In this document: piece after piece, positions 24,660 to 32,412 of the stretch
How the letters are laid out: the number at the start of each line of letters is the position of its first letter
Numbering within the stretch: the stretch's first letter is position 1
NCBI GenBank assembly: GCA_035651715.1
Contig: DASRFD010000049.1
Span: 1-64,000 of the forward strand
Source of the DNA: Nevskia sp035651715
GTDB taxonomy: Bacteria; Pseudomonadota; Gammaproteobacteria; Nevskiales; Nevskiaceae
Length of the DNA: 64,000 nucleotides
Direction: 5' to 3'
Notes under the pieces: model-generated
Seen by the model: only the letters and a program-made list of their open reading frames with translations
What the model was told of the DNA's origin: nothing
The model's database searches: none
Translations under genes and position numbers: made by a program

Positions 24660-25913
24660 TTATGCGGCCGGTCGGGCCGGCTGCTCGACATCCGGCAGCA
24701 GGGCGGCGAGCAGGCCGATCGCCGGCAGGAAGGCGCAGACCTGGTAGACGAAGGCGATGCTGCTGCGGTCGGCCAGCCAGCCCAGCGCCGCCGCGCCGAC
24801 GCCGCCCATGCCGAAGGCGAAGCCGAAGAACAGGCCGGCGACGGTGCCGGTCTTGCCCGGCATGAGTTCCTGCGCGTAGACCACGATGGCAGGGAAGGCC
24901 GAGGCCAGGATCATACCGATCGGCACGGTCAGCACGGCGGTCCACAGCAGGGTCGCATGCGGCAGCGCCAGGCTGAACGGCAGCACGCCGAGGATCGAGG
25001 CCCAGATGATGCGCTTGCGGCCGAAGCGGTCGCCGAGCGGGCCGCCGGCGATGGTGCCCACCGCCACCGCGCCGGTGAAGACGAACAGGTACAGCTGCGC
25101 GCCCTGCACCGACACCTTGAAATGCTCGATCAGGTAGAAGGTGTAATAGCTGGTCAGGCTCGCCAGGTAGAAGAACTTGGAGAAGATCAGGGCCAGCAGC
25201 ACGTAGATCGCCTTGCGCACCTGCGTGGGCGGCAGCGCGGCCGCCGCCGCGGCGCCGGGGCGCGGCTTGAGCCGCAGCAGGCCGTGGGCGCGGTACCAGC
25301 GGCCGACCAGGCCGGTCAGGACCATGCCGAGCAGCGCCGCCAGGCAGAACCAGGCCGCGCTGCCCTGGCCGCGCGGCAGGATGATCAGCGCCGCCAGCAG
25401 CGGCCCGATGGCGGAGCCGGCATTGCCGCCGACCTGGAACAGCGACTGCGCCAGGCCGTGGCGGCCGCCCGAGGCCATGCGCGCCACCCGCGAGGACTCG
25501 GGATGGAACACCGACGACCCGGTGCCGATCAGCGCGGCGGCAAGCAGCAGCAGGCCGAAGGCGCTGGCCTGCGCCAGCAGCACCAGGCCGCCGAGGGTGA
25601 AGGCCATGCCGGCGACCAGCGAGTAGGGGCGCGGCTGGCGGTCGGTGTAGGCGCCGACCAGCGGCTGCAGCAGCGAGGCGGTGCACTGGTAGGTGAAAGT
25701 CAGCAGGCCGATCTGGCCGAAGCTGAGGGCGTAGGAATCCTTCAGCATCGGGTACATCGCCGGCAGCAGCGCCTGCATCAGGTCGTTGAGCAGATGCGAG
25801 AAGCTGATCGCGGCGATGACGCCGAAGGCGGTGCCGGCGGTGTCCGTGGCAGGGGCTGCGGCGGCGGCGCTGGCGGCCGGCGTGCTCGCTGGCAGGGCGG
25901 CGGTTTCGCTCAT
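24660..25913 (-). CDS. MFS exporter, fosmidomycin-resistance (Fsr) type
   Basis: A 417-residue 12-TM MFS protein. After an Ala-rich N-terminus come VIAAISFSHLLNDLMQALLP and MYPMLKDSYALSFGQIGLLT, given here as the hallmark of the Fsr subgroup. VGAYTDRQPRPYSLVAGM (motif A region) and GTGSSVFHPESSRVARMASG follow; the last is strongly typical. It exports drugs or metabolites by proton antiport. It is divergent from the AraC gene at 26024 with a 110-base gap, an arrangement like nimT/nimR in E. coli. Confidence 0.88.
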   Translation of the reverse strand: MSETAALPASTPAASAAAAAPATDTAGTAFGVIAAISFSHLLNDLMQALLPAMYPMLKDSYALSFGQIGLLTFTYQCTASLLQPLVGAYTDRQPRPYSLVAGMAFTLGGLVLLAQASAFGLLLLAAALIGTGSSVFHPESSRVARMASGGRHGLAQSLFQVGGNAGSAIGPLLAALIILPRGQGSAAWFCLAALLGMVLTGLVGRWYRAHGLLRLKPRPGAAAAAALPPTQVRKAIYVLLALIFSKFFYLASLTSYYTFYLIEHFKVSVQGAQLYLFVFTGAVAVGTIAGGPLGDRFGRKRIIWASILGVLPFSLALPHATLLWTAVLTVPIGMILASAFPAIVVYAQELMPGKTGTVAGLFFGFAFGMGGVGAAALGWLADRSSIAFVYQVCAFLPAIGLLAALLPDVEQPARPAA

Positions 25914-26023
25914 GGTGGCTCCGGTGGGAAGGTGCGACGCCGGTGCAGGATACGCGCTAGCATACGGCCTGCTTGCGTGCCTGGGTCGGAAACCATCGAG
26001 ACCGGGCCAAAAGGAACCGCCTC

Positions 26024-26824
26024 ATGCGTAATCTGCAGTATCCGGCTGCCTACGACACGGTGCCGCGCGCCGTGGTGGTGGTCGGCAACCAATACCAGAC
26101 AGGCTATGTCAGCGCGCCCCACAGCCATCGCCGCGCCCAGCTGCTCAGCGGCGCCGCCGGCATGATGACGGTGCGCACCGCGCACGGCACCTGGGTGGTG
26201 CCGCCGGAACAGGCGGTGTGGCTGCCGCCGGGCGAGGTGCACCAGGTCGAGATCAGCAGCGGGCCCGCCGCCACCCACAGCGCCTATATGTGGCCCGACG
26301 CGGTGGAGGGCCTGCCGTGGCAGTGCCAGGTGCTGGGCATGACGCCGCTGCTGCGCAGCCTGCTGCAGGAGGCGGTCGACGTGCCGCTGCACTACGACGA
26401 GCACGGCCGCGACGGCCTGGTGATGGCGCTGCTGCTGCAGGAGGTGCGGCGCCTGCCGGTGCTGCCGCTGGCCTTGCCGTTTCCGCGCGACCGCCGCCTG
26501 GCGCGCCGCTGCCGGCGGCTGATGGAGCAGCCGACGCCGCACGACACCATCGACCAGTGGAGCCGGGCGCTGCAGATGAGCCGCCGCGCCTTCACCCGCC
26601 TGTTCCGCGCCGAAACCGGCATGAGCTTCGCCGAATGGCGCCAGCAGGCCTGCCTGTTCGCGGCGCTGCCGCGGCTGGCCGCCGGCGAAGCGGTGACCGC
26701 GGTGGCGCTGGACCTGGGCTACGACAGCCCGGCGGCGTTCACCGGCATGTTCCGCCGGGCGCTGGGGGCGCCGCCGAGCCGCTACTTCCAGGCCGGCGCG
26801 GCCCGGCGCCGGCGGCGCGCTTGA
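26024..26824 (+). CDS. AraC-family regulator, NimR-like
   Basis: A 266-residue protein starting MRNLQYPAAYDTVPRAVVVV, with AAGGAACC upstream as ribosome site; an earlier in-frame ATG at 25973 is less likely. The cupin half contains SAPHSHRRAQLLSGAAGMM and VPPEQAVWLPPGEVHQV. The AraC half has WSRALQMSRRAFTRLFRAET and VALDLGYDSPAAFTGMFRRA. This plan matches NimR/YeaM-type regulators that sit divergently next to an MFS exporter, as here. It probably activates or represses the Fsr-type exporter on sensing the exported compound. Confidence 0.88.
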   Translation: MRNLQYPAAYDTVPRAVVVVGNQYQTGYVSAPHSHRRAQLLSGAAGMMTVRTAHGTWVVPPEQAVWLPPGEVHQVEISSGPAATHSAYMWPDAVEGLPWQCQVLGMTPLLRSLLQEAVDVPLHYDEHGRDGLVMALLLQEVRRLPVLPLALPFPRDRRLARRCRRLMEQPTPHDTIDQWSRALQMSRRAFTRLFRAETGMSFAEWRQQACLFAALPRLAAGEAVTAVALDLGYDSPAAFTGMFRRALGAPPSRYFQAGAARRRRRA

Positions 26825-26827
26825 TTG

Positions 26828-26866
26828 TTTGTACCGATTGGTAAAAGATGGACCGATCGGTACAAA
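26828..26866. promoter_or_regulatory. Double TetR-type operator before the DUF1348-tetR operon
   Basis: TACCGATTGGTA (26832-26843) and ACCGATCGGT (26852-26861) are two palindromes with centres 19 bases apart. The outer sequences TTTGTACCGATTGGT (26828-26842) and ACCGATCGGTACAAA (26852-26866) also form a 15-bp inverted repeat with one mismatch. The site begins directly after the AraC stop and ends 13 bases before ATG 26880. ACCGATCGGT cores are typical of NemR/AcrR-like TetR operators, and a TetR gene is second in this operon. Confidence 0.7.
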
Positions 26867-26879
26867 CCAGGAGTCCGCC

Positions 26880-27350
26880 ATGAATGCCCGTCCGCCGCTG
26901 CCGCCTTTCACCCGCGAAACCGCCGCGCAGAAGGCGCGCCTGGCCGAGGACGCCTGGAATTCGCGCGATCCCGAGCGCGTGGCCCTGGCCTATACCGAGG
27001 ACAGCCGCTGGCGCAACCGCGCCGAGTTCTTCCAGGGCCGCGCGGCCATCGTCGAGTTCCTGCGCCGCAAGTGGGCGCGCGAGCTGGACTACCGCCTGAT
27101 CAAGGAGGTGTGGGCGTTTCACGACAACCGCATCGCGGTGCGCTTCTGCTACGAGTTTCGCGACGACTCCGGCAACTGGTTCCGCGCCCACGGCAACGAG
27201 CAGTGGGAATTCGACGGCCACGGCCTGATGCGGCGCCGCGAAGCCAGCATCAACGACGTCGCGATCCGGGAGAGCGAGCGCAGGTTCACCTGGCCCGCGC
27301 CCGGCCCGCGTCCGGCCGACTTTCCCGGCCTGACCGAGCTGGGGCTCTGA
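26880..27350 (+). CDS. DUF1348 (NTF2-like, SnoaL-type) protein
   Basis: A 156-residue protein starting MNARPPLPPFTRETAAQKAR. The sequence AEDAWNSRDPERVALAYTED, then SRWRNRAEFFQGRAAIVEFL and AHGNEQWEFD, is typical of DUF1348 proteins with the NTF2/SnoaL cone fold. ATG 26880 follows GGAGTCC as ribosome site. Such proteins are small cytoplasmic enzymes or binding proteins, often of unknown reaction, commonly paired with a TetR regulator as here. The downstream TetR gene starts 6 bases after its stop. Confidence 0.87.
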   Translation: MNARPPLPPFTRETAAQKARLAEDAWNSRDPERVALAYTEDSRWRNRAEFFQGRAAIVEFLRRKWARELDYRLIKEVWAFHDNRIAVRFCYEFRDDSGNWFRAHGNEQWEFDGHGLMRRREASINDVAIRESERRFTWPAPGPRPADFPGLTELGL

Positions 27351-27356
27351 GGCCCG

Positions 27357-27914
27357 ATGCCCAGGGCGATCGGCACGCGCGCCGCTACGGTGCCGCTGCT
27401 GGCCGAGGTGTTCCGCTGCCACGGCTACGAAGGGGCCTCGCTGGCCCTGCTCGGCCAGGCCACCGGCCTGGGCCGCGGCAGCCTCTACAACTTCTTCCCC
27501 GGCGGCAAGGACGAGATGGCGCAGGCGGTGCTGGACGAGGTCGACGGCTGGTTCCGGCGCGAGGTGTTCGAGCCCCTGCGCAACGCGCCCGAGCCGCGCG
27601 CCGGCATCCGCGACATGCTCGCCGCCACCGCGCACTACTTCCGCTCCGGCCGCCGCGTCTGCCTGGTCGGGGCGTTCGCCCTGGGCGAGGCGCGCGACCG
27701 TTACGCCGCCGCCGTGGAAGGCTATTTCGAGCAGTGGGTGCAGGCCCTGGCGGCGGCGCTGCGCCGTGCCGGCCGCGGCCCGGCCGAGGCGCGCGGCGCG
27801 GCAGAGGATGGCGTCGCCCTGATTCAGGGCGCCCTGGTGCTGGCGCGCGCCGCCGGCGATGCGGCGGTGTTCGGCCGCATCCTGCGGCGGCTGGAACAGC
27901 GGCTCCTGGCCTAG
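27357..27914 (+). CDS. TetR-family transcriptional regulator (LmrA/YxaF-like)
   Basis: A 185-residue regulator. The helix-turn-helix reads LALLGQATGLGRGSLYNFFP followed by GGKDEMAQAVL, as in LmrA/YxaF-type TetR proteins. The C-terminal ligand domain contains CLVGAFALGEARDRY and the closing helix FGRILRRLEQRLLA. It is second in an operon with the DUF1348 gene, so it very probably represses this operon through the double operator at 26828-26866. The inducer is unknown. Confidence 0.88.
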   Translation: MPRAIGTRAATVPLLAEVFRCHGYEGASLALLGQATGLGRGSLYNFFPGGKDEMAQAVLDEVDGWFRREVFEPLRNAPEPRAGIRDMLAATAHYFRSGRRVCLVGAFALGEARDRYAAAVEGYFEQWVQALAAALRRAGRGPAEARGAAEDGVALIQGALVLARAAGDAAVFGRILRRLEQRLLA

Positions 27915-27938
27915 GGCCGGTTAACGCTCAGAGGTTCC
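27911..27938. repeat. Possible REP-like remnant after the tetR stop
   Basis: Right after the TAG comes AGGGCCGGTTAACGCT, which resembles the ends of the palindromic elements at 57108 and 62691 (AGGGCCTGTT-ACGCT). It is followed by TCAGAGGTTCC (27928-27938). The same 11 bases occur in reverse at 33749-33759, also right after a stop codon. Similarity is by eye and short, so chance cannot be excluded. Confidence 0.3.
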
Positions 27939-28298
27939 TTAGCCCTTGCGCGCGGTCAGGTCGAACAGCAGGCCGAAGGGATCGCGCAGGTAGCACAGGC
28001 CGGGCTGGCTGGCGATATGTACCGGCTTGCAGCCGGCGGCTTCGAGGTATTCGCGCGCCGCCTCGCGGTCGGGCACGTGGAGGGAAGGGACGAAGCTGGT
28101 GAGCGGACGGCTGTCGAGATTGACGTAGAGCCGCAGCGCGCCGGTGTCGTACTCCAGCTGGCGTTCGGTGCGGCCGAGCAGCCGGAAGCCCAGGACATCG
28201 CCGTAGAAGTGCGCGGCCTTGCCCAGATCGGCCACGTGCACCGCGATTTCGTTGCTGGCGCGGAACGCCGGCTTCGGCTCCATCGCTTCGTCCGCCAT
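27939..28298 (-). CDS. VOC-superfamily (glyoxalase-like) protein
   Basis: A 119-residue single VOC domain. It begins MADEAMEPKPAFRASNEIAV, with IAVHVADLGKAAHFYGDVLG as the first beta-alpha unit and SLHVPDREAAREYLEAAGC as the second. CYLRDPFGLLFDLTARKG is the C-terminal strand with the usual DP-G--FDL ending. Fold assignment is secure; reaction and metal use are not. It is convergent with the tetR gene and not clearly linked to the next gene on its strand (159-base gap). Confidence 0.85.
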   Translation of the reverse strand: MADEAMEPKPAFRASNEIAVHVADLGKAAHFYGDVLGFRLLGRTERQLEYDTGALRLYVNLDSRPLTSFVPSLHVPDREAAREYLEAAGCKPVHIASQPGLCYLRDPFGLLFDLTARKG

Positions 28299-28457
28299 GC
28301 TGATCCCCGTTCGGCTGGTCCGGCTGCCATTAGATAGCCAACGCGGCCGGCCCGCAACGTCGGTCCGCGGCGGATGCGCCGGCCTGCGCCTTGAAGCGCG
28401 CCGGCTGCCGGAAAAATCCTGCGCGCATCGCGGCGATGCAGCCGGGCGGCGGTCGAT

Positions 28458-30668
28458 TCAGGCCAGCAGCAGCGGGCCGAGCTTGTTGATCGCCAGGCCC
28501 TGGACGTAGCGGATGCCCACCGACTTCAGCGGCTCCAGCATCGCTTCGTTCTCGATGCCGGTGGCGATGGTGCCGATGTTCATGGCCTGGGCTATGTCGC
28601 TGGCCCATTGCAGGTGCTTGAGCCCGATCGCGTCCTTCAGCCCGGGGTCCAGGCAGTGCAGCAGCGACTCGTGCAGCTTGATGAAATCGAGCGGCACCGC
28701 GCGCAGCTCGTAAAGGCCGCCAATGGCCCGGTAGCGGTCCATCGAGAAGCGCACCCCGGCAGGACGGACGATGTCGATGAAGCGGCGCAGCGCCGCCTTG
28801 TGGCTGAGCGCATCGGCCTCGTCGATCTCGAAGCAGATGCGGTGGCCCGGCACGCCGGACATCGCCAGGGTCTGCAGCAGCTCGCCGGCGAAGCCCTCGC
28901 TGGCGAAGGAAGCGGCACTGAGGTTGATGCAGGCGCAGGCGTATTTTTCGGTCAGTTCGGGCTGCAGCTGCAGCTGGCCCAGCGCTGCCTGAAACACTTC
29001 CAGATCGAGCTTCGCCGTGAGCTGGTGGCGCTCCGCGGCGCCGAGGAAGGCGCCCGGCGTGATCCAGACGCCGTCCTCGTCCTCGATGCGCACGAACACC
29101 TCGAACATCGGCAGGCTGCCGGCCCCCGCGGCCAGCGGGCGGATCTCCTGCGAGGCCAGGCGCAGGAAGCCGGCGGACAGGCGCTCGCGCAGCCAGCGGC
29201 TCCATTCCTCGTCGGAGCGGCGCTGCTGCGGCGCACTGTCGGCGGCGGCGTAGACATGGGTGAGGCCGCGGCCCTCGCGGCGGGCCGCCGCCAGCGCGGC
29301 GTGCGCCGCCTGCATGGCCAGCTCGACGCCGCCGAAGCCCGGCGTGATTTCGGCCAGGCCGATGCTGACCGAGGATTCGAAGCGCAGTTCGCCGGCGCTG
29401 AAGACCCGCGCGCCGACTTCGGCGTGAACCTTGCGCGCCAGCTCCTGCGCCTGCGCGGCGCCGGTCCGGGGCAGCAGGGCGCCGATCACCTCGGCGCCGG
29501 CACGGTAGCAGGTGCCGCCGGTCCCGACCTTCTCCCGCAGGATCTCGGCCACGCTGTACATCAGCTCCTCGGCGGCCAGGTAGCCCAGGCCGTCGGTCAT
29601 CGCCGAGAGGTTGTCGATCGCCAGGAACAGCAGGCTGTGGCTGACGCTGGCGGACCCGGCATTGCCGAGCAGATCGCGCAGCCGCGCTTCCATCTGGTCG
29701 CGCCCGGGCAGCCCGGTGACGTAGTCCAGCGCCTGCGCTTTGAGCGCGATGGCCTGGGTGTCGCTGGCCTTGTAGGGCTCGAGGCGGATCAATGCGCCCG
29801 AGGCACGGCCCTGGCCCTCGGTGATCGCCGCCACCGACACCAGGATGCGCACCGCCTCGCCATGCATCGGGGCGAACAGGGCCTCGATGATGCGCGGCGT
29901 GTCGGACGCCGCCTCGATCGCCTCGCGCGCCAGGCCGAGCAGGCGGTGCTGCTGGGGCTTGTCGCTGCCGGCGTCGAACAGGCGCACCACGTCGTCGAAA
30001 TCGCGGCCGATCACGCGCTGGCGGCTCAGGCCGAGCATTTCCGCGGCGAACGGGCTGATCTCGGTGACGCGGCCGTTGTCGCCGACCAGGATCAGGCGGT
30101 CGGTCATCGTCTCCATGGTGGAGCGGAACACGCGGTTGACCTGCCCCTGCGAGGCGGCCAGCAGCTGCAGCTTGCCGCGCAGGACCTCGTTGTCGGTGAG
30201 CGCGGCGTCGAGCTGCTCGGAGCGGCGGTCGCGGTCGAAGGTCAGGGCGGCGATGGCCTCGTCCTGCTCCTGTCCCTTCAGGCGGGACTGGCCGCGCATC
30301 TGGCCGCGGTAGTACTCGAGCGGGCGCACCAGGCCGAAATGCAGCACCGCGTAGGCGGCGGCCGTGATCAACGCCACCAGCAGGACGTTGCTCAGGTACA
30401 GCTCGCGGAAGAAGCGCTCCGGCGGGGCGCCGATGCGGCCCTGCAGGTAGCCGAAATCGAGCATCGAGATCAGCGCCAGGCTGGTGATCGAGATGCAGGC
30501 GCAACCGATGACGATGTTGACGCGCAGGCGGCCGCGGCTGCGGTATTGCCGCTCCAGCATCTGCTCCAGCGCCCGGCGCGGATGGCGCCAGGACGGCGCG
30601 CCGGCAGCCGGCTCTCCGTCCTTTGCTTCGGCGGCTTGCGGGGATGCCAACGGGGCGCCGGAATCCAT
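28458..30668 (-). CDS. Membrane PAS-GGDEF-EAL protein with degenerate catalytic motifs (FimX/LapD-like role suspected)
   Basis: The 736-residue protein has two membrane segments (about 50-70 and 92-112) and a PAS domain (about 178-295). A GGDEF domain (about 311-475) and an EAL domain (487-736) follow. The GGDEF loop reads RAGAEVIG (389-396), so cyclase activity is not expected. In the EAL domain Glu523 (FEVFVR), Asn582 and Glu614 are kept. The DD pair is DR (644-645), the KID motif is KLH (664-666) and the EGVE loop is TGIE (703-706). Phosphodiesterase activity is therefore also unlikely; binding of c-di-GMP or another ligand remains possible. It starts directly after the stop of the FimV-like gene, suggesting a shared role in polar or pilus functions. 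Confidence 0.85.
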   Translation of the reverse strand: MDSGAPLASPQAAEAKDGEPAAGAPSWRHPRRALEQMLERQYRSRGRLRVNIVIGCACISITSLALISMLDFGYLQGRIGAPPERFFRELYLSNVLLVALITAAAYAVLHFGLVRPLEYYRGQMRGQSRLKGQEQDEAIAALTFDRDRRSEQLDAALTDNEVLRGKLQLLAASQGQVNRVFRSTMETMTDRLILVGDNGRVTEISPFAAEMLGLSRQRVIGRDFDDVVRLFDAGSDKPQQHRLLGLAREAIEAASDTPRIIEALFAPMHGEAVRILVSVAAITEGQGRASGALIRLEPYKASDTQAIALKAQALDYVTGLPGRDQMEARLRDLLGNAGSASVSHSLLFLAIDNLSAMTDGLGYLAAEELMYSVAEILREKVGTGGTCYRAGAEVIGALLPRTGAAQAQELARKVHAEVGARVFSAGELRFESSVSIGLAEITPGFGGVELAMQAAHAALAAARREGRGLTHVYAAADSAPQQRRSDEEWSRWLRERLSAGFLRLASQEIRPLAAGAGSLPMFEVFVRIEDEDGVWITPGAFLGAAERHQLTAKLDLEVFQAALGQLQLQPELTEKYACACINLSAASFASEGFAGELLQTLAMSGVPGHRICFEIDEADALSHKAALRRFIDIVRPAGVRFSMDRYRAIGGLYELRAVPLDFIKLHESLLHCLDPGLKDAIGLKHLQWASDIAQAMNIGTIATGIENEAMLEPLKSVGIRYVQGLAINKLGPLLLA

Positions 30669-31898
30669 CTACCGCCGGACCGCCGCGGCCACGTCGGCGC
30701 GGCCCTCGGGCCGCGGCACGGGTTCCGCGAGTTCCCGCTCCAGCTCCTGCAGCAGGCGCTCGGCCGAGTCGTAGCGCCGCAGGTCGAGGAAGGCGTCCAC
30801 CAGCAGGACGCGCCGGGCCAGGTCATGGTCCAGCTTGCCGCGCGACAGCTTGCGCAGGCGGTCGCGGATCGGCGCGGCGGGATCGTCGGCGAGCGGGGCC
30901 ATCGCCTGTGGCGCCGCAGCGGCGGCGGCGGGCGCGATCGCCGGGCGCGGCTCGCGCGGTCCGCCGCGGCGGCGTGACAGCAGCCATAAGCCGGCGAGCA
31001 GGGCGGCGGCCAGCGACCAGGACACCCAGGTCGGACGCGAGGCGGGCGAATCCGCGGGTGCGCTGCGGGGTGCCGGAGCCGGCTGGCGCGGCTGCGGCTC
31101 CGCCGGCCTGGCCGCGGCGGGAGCGGGGGCCGGCGCGGCGGGGGCCGGCGCCGGCGGGGTCTGCGGCTGCGGGTGTGCCCGCTGCGACTCGGACAGGGAG
31201 TCGAAGTTTTCCGCCAGGCGCAGGCCGGCGCTGAAGGAGCTGTAGCGCAGGCCGGGGCTGAGCTGGAACACCGGCGCGGCAGGCGCCGGCGCCGGCTCGG
31301 CGCGGGCTTGGTGGCGCGGGCGATGCGCCGACCGCGCGCGCACCGGCGTCGCGGGGGGCTCGGCTGCGGCCGCGCGCGCGGTGATCGCGGCGGATGCGGG
31401 CGGCGCCGCGGCGGCGTCGGCCGCGGCGATTTCCGGGGTTTCGGTGGCCGTCGCCGATGGATTGAAGTCGAACAGCAGCGGCACTTCCTTGACGATCGTG
31501 GTGGCGCCCAGGCGCACGCGCAGCAGCAGGATCGCCGCCGGTTCCAGGATGTCCTGGCGGCTGCCGATCTCGATCCAGGCGCGGGAGTCGGCCGAGCGGC
31601 TGGCGGCATAGAGAACGCCGACATCCACCGACTGTTCGGCGACGCCGTAGCGCGGATATTCGCTTTCGGGGATCAGGTCGGCCTGCACCGCATCGGCCTG
31701 GGTGCGTTCCTCGACGCTGTCGAGGTTGACCGGCACCCGCACCCGCAGCGGCTCGCCAAAGCCCGACAGCAGCTGCGGCTCGCCCACGCCGAGCGCCAGG
31801 GCCGACTGGCACGACCCGGCCAGCAGGATCGCCGGCACGGCATGCCGCCAGCGTGGCGTCACGGCCCTATGGTGGCAAAGCCCAACGGATGCGGCCAT
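30669..31898 (-). CDS. FimV/HubP-like protein with single membrane segment
   Basis: A 409-residue protein. A signal peptide (VPAILLAGSCQSALA) is followed by LGVGEPQLLSGFGEPLRVRV, the FimV N-terminal domain opening, and ILEPAAILLLRVRLGATTIV with KEVPLLFDF closing it near residue 145. A long Pro/Ala-rich linker leads to one membrane segment (about 292-310). The cytoplasmic tail ends in a TPR-like helix pair (RRVLLVDAFLDLRRYDSAER). No LysM motif was seen, unlike the paralogue at 42690. GTG 31862 may be the true start, since it gives a better signal peptide. It abuts the GGDEF-EAL gene with no gap. FimV proteins organise cell poles and type IV pili. Confidence 0.75.
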   Translation of the reverse strand: MAASVGLCHHRAVTPRWRHAVPAILLAGSCQSALALGVGEPQLLSGFGEPLRVRVPVNLDSVEERTQADAVQADLIPESEYPRYGVAEQSVDVGVLYAASRSADSRAWIEIGSRQDILEPAAILLLRVRLGATTIVKEVPLLFDFNPSATATETPEIAAADAAAAPPASAAITARAAAAEPPATPVRARSAHRPRHQARAEPAPAPAAPVFQLSPGLRYSSFSAGLRLAENFDSLSESQRAHPQPQTPPAPAPAAPAPAPAAARPAEPQPRQPAPAPRSAPADSPASRPTWVSWSLAAALLAGLWLLSRRRGGPREPRPAIAPAAAAAAPQAMAPLADDPAAPIRDRLRKLSRGKLDHDLARRVLLVDAFLDLRRYDSAERLLQELERELAEPVPRPEGRADVAAAVRR

Positions 31899-32098
31899 CG
31901 GATTCCCCCCGGTATGGATCGCCGTCTGGGATGCGCAGTCTGGAAGGCGCGGCGGGACCGACCCATTGTGATCCCGATTATCCGAGGCGCGGGCCTTATT
32001 GGGACCCCCTACGGTAAGTATTTGCCATGGTCCGCAGGGCGTAGCATGGGGGCGGGCCGCGCCTTCCCGCCGGCCCTTACTGCCATGGAGGAAGGCGT

Positions 32099-32308
32099 AT
32101 GAGCGGACACGTTTACAAAACCCTGGAGCTGACCGGTTCCTCCCCCACGGGCATCGAGGACGCGGTCAGCCGCGCGGTCGCCAAGGCCGGCAAGAGCGTG
32201 CGGGACATGAAGTGGTTCGAGGTCACCGACATCCGCGGCCAGATCGAGGGCGGCAAGGTGGCGCATTGGCAGGTGACGATGAAGCTGGGATTCACGCTGG
32301 AGAGCTGA
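32099..32308 (+). CDS. Dodecin-family flavin-binding protein
   Basis: A 69-residue protein, MSGHVYKTLELTGSSPTGIE, then VRDMKWFEVTDIRGQIEGGK and VAHWQVTMKLGFTLE. This is the complete dodecin fold, which forms a hollow dodecamer that stores riboflavin or FMN in the cytoplasm. Trp in the KWFEV segment and Gln in WQVTMK fit the flavin-stacking and contact positions. GGAGGAAGGCGT before ATG is a strong ribosome site. It stands alone with 104 bases before the next gene. Confidence 0.93.
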   Translation: MSGHVYKTLELTGSSPTGIEDAVSRAVAKAGKSVRDMKWFEVTDIRGQIEGGKVAHWQVTMKLGFTLES

Positions 32309-32412
32309 GCGCGGCGCACGCTGCTAGGATGCGGCATCGACGCCGCAGCGGCCGCCGGCGATGCCGGGGACGGCCCGGCTGCGCCGCGTCCTGACCATCG
32401 GGAACCGCATCC

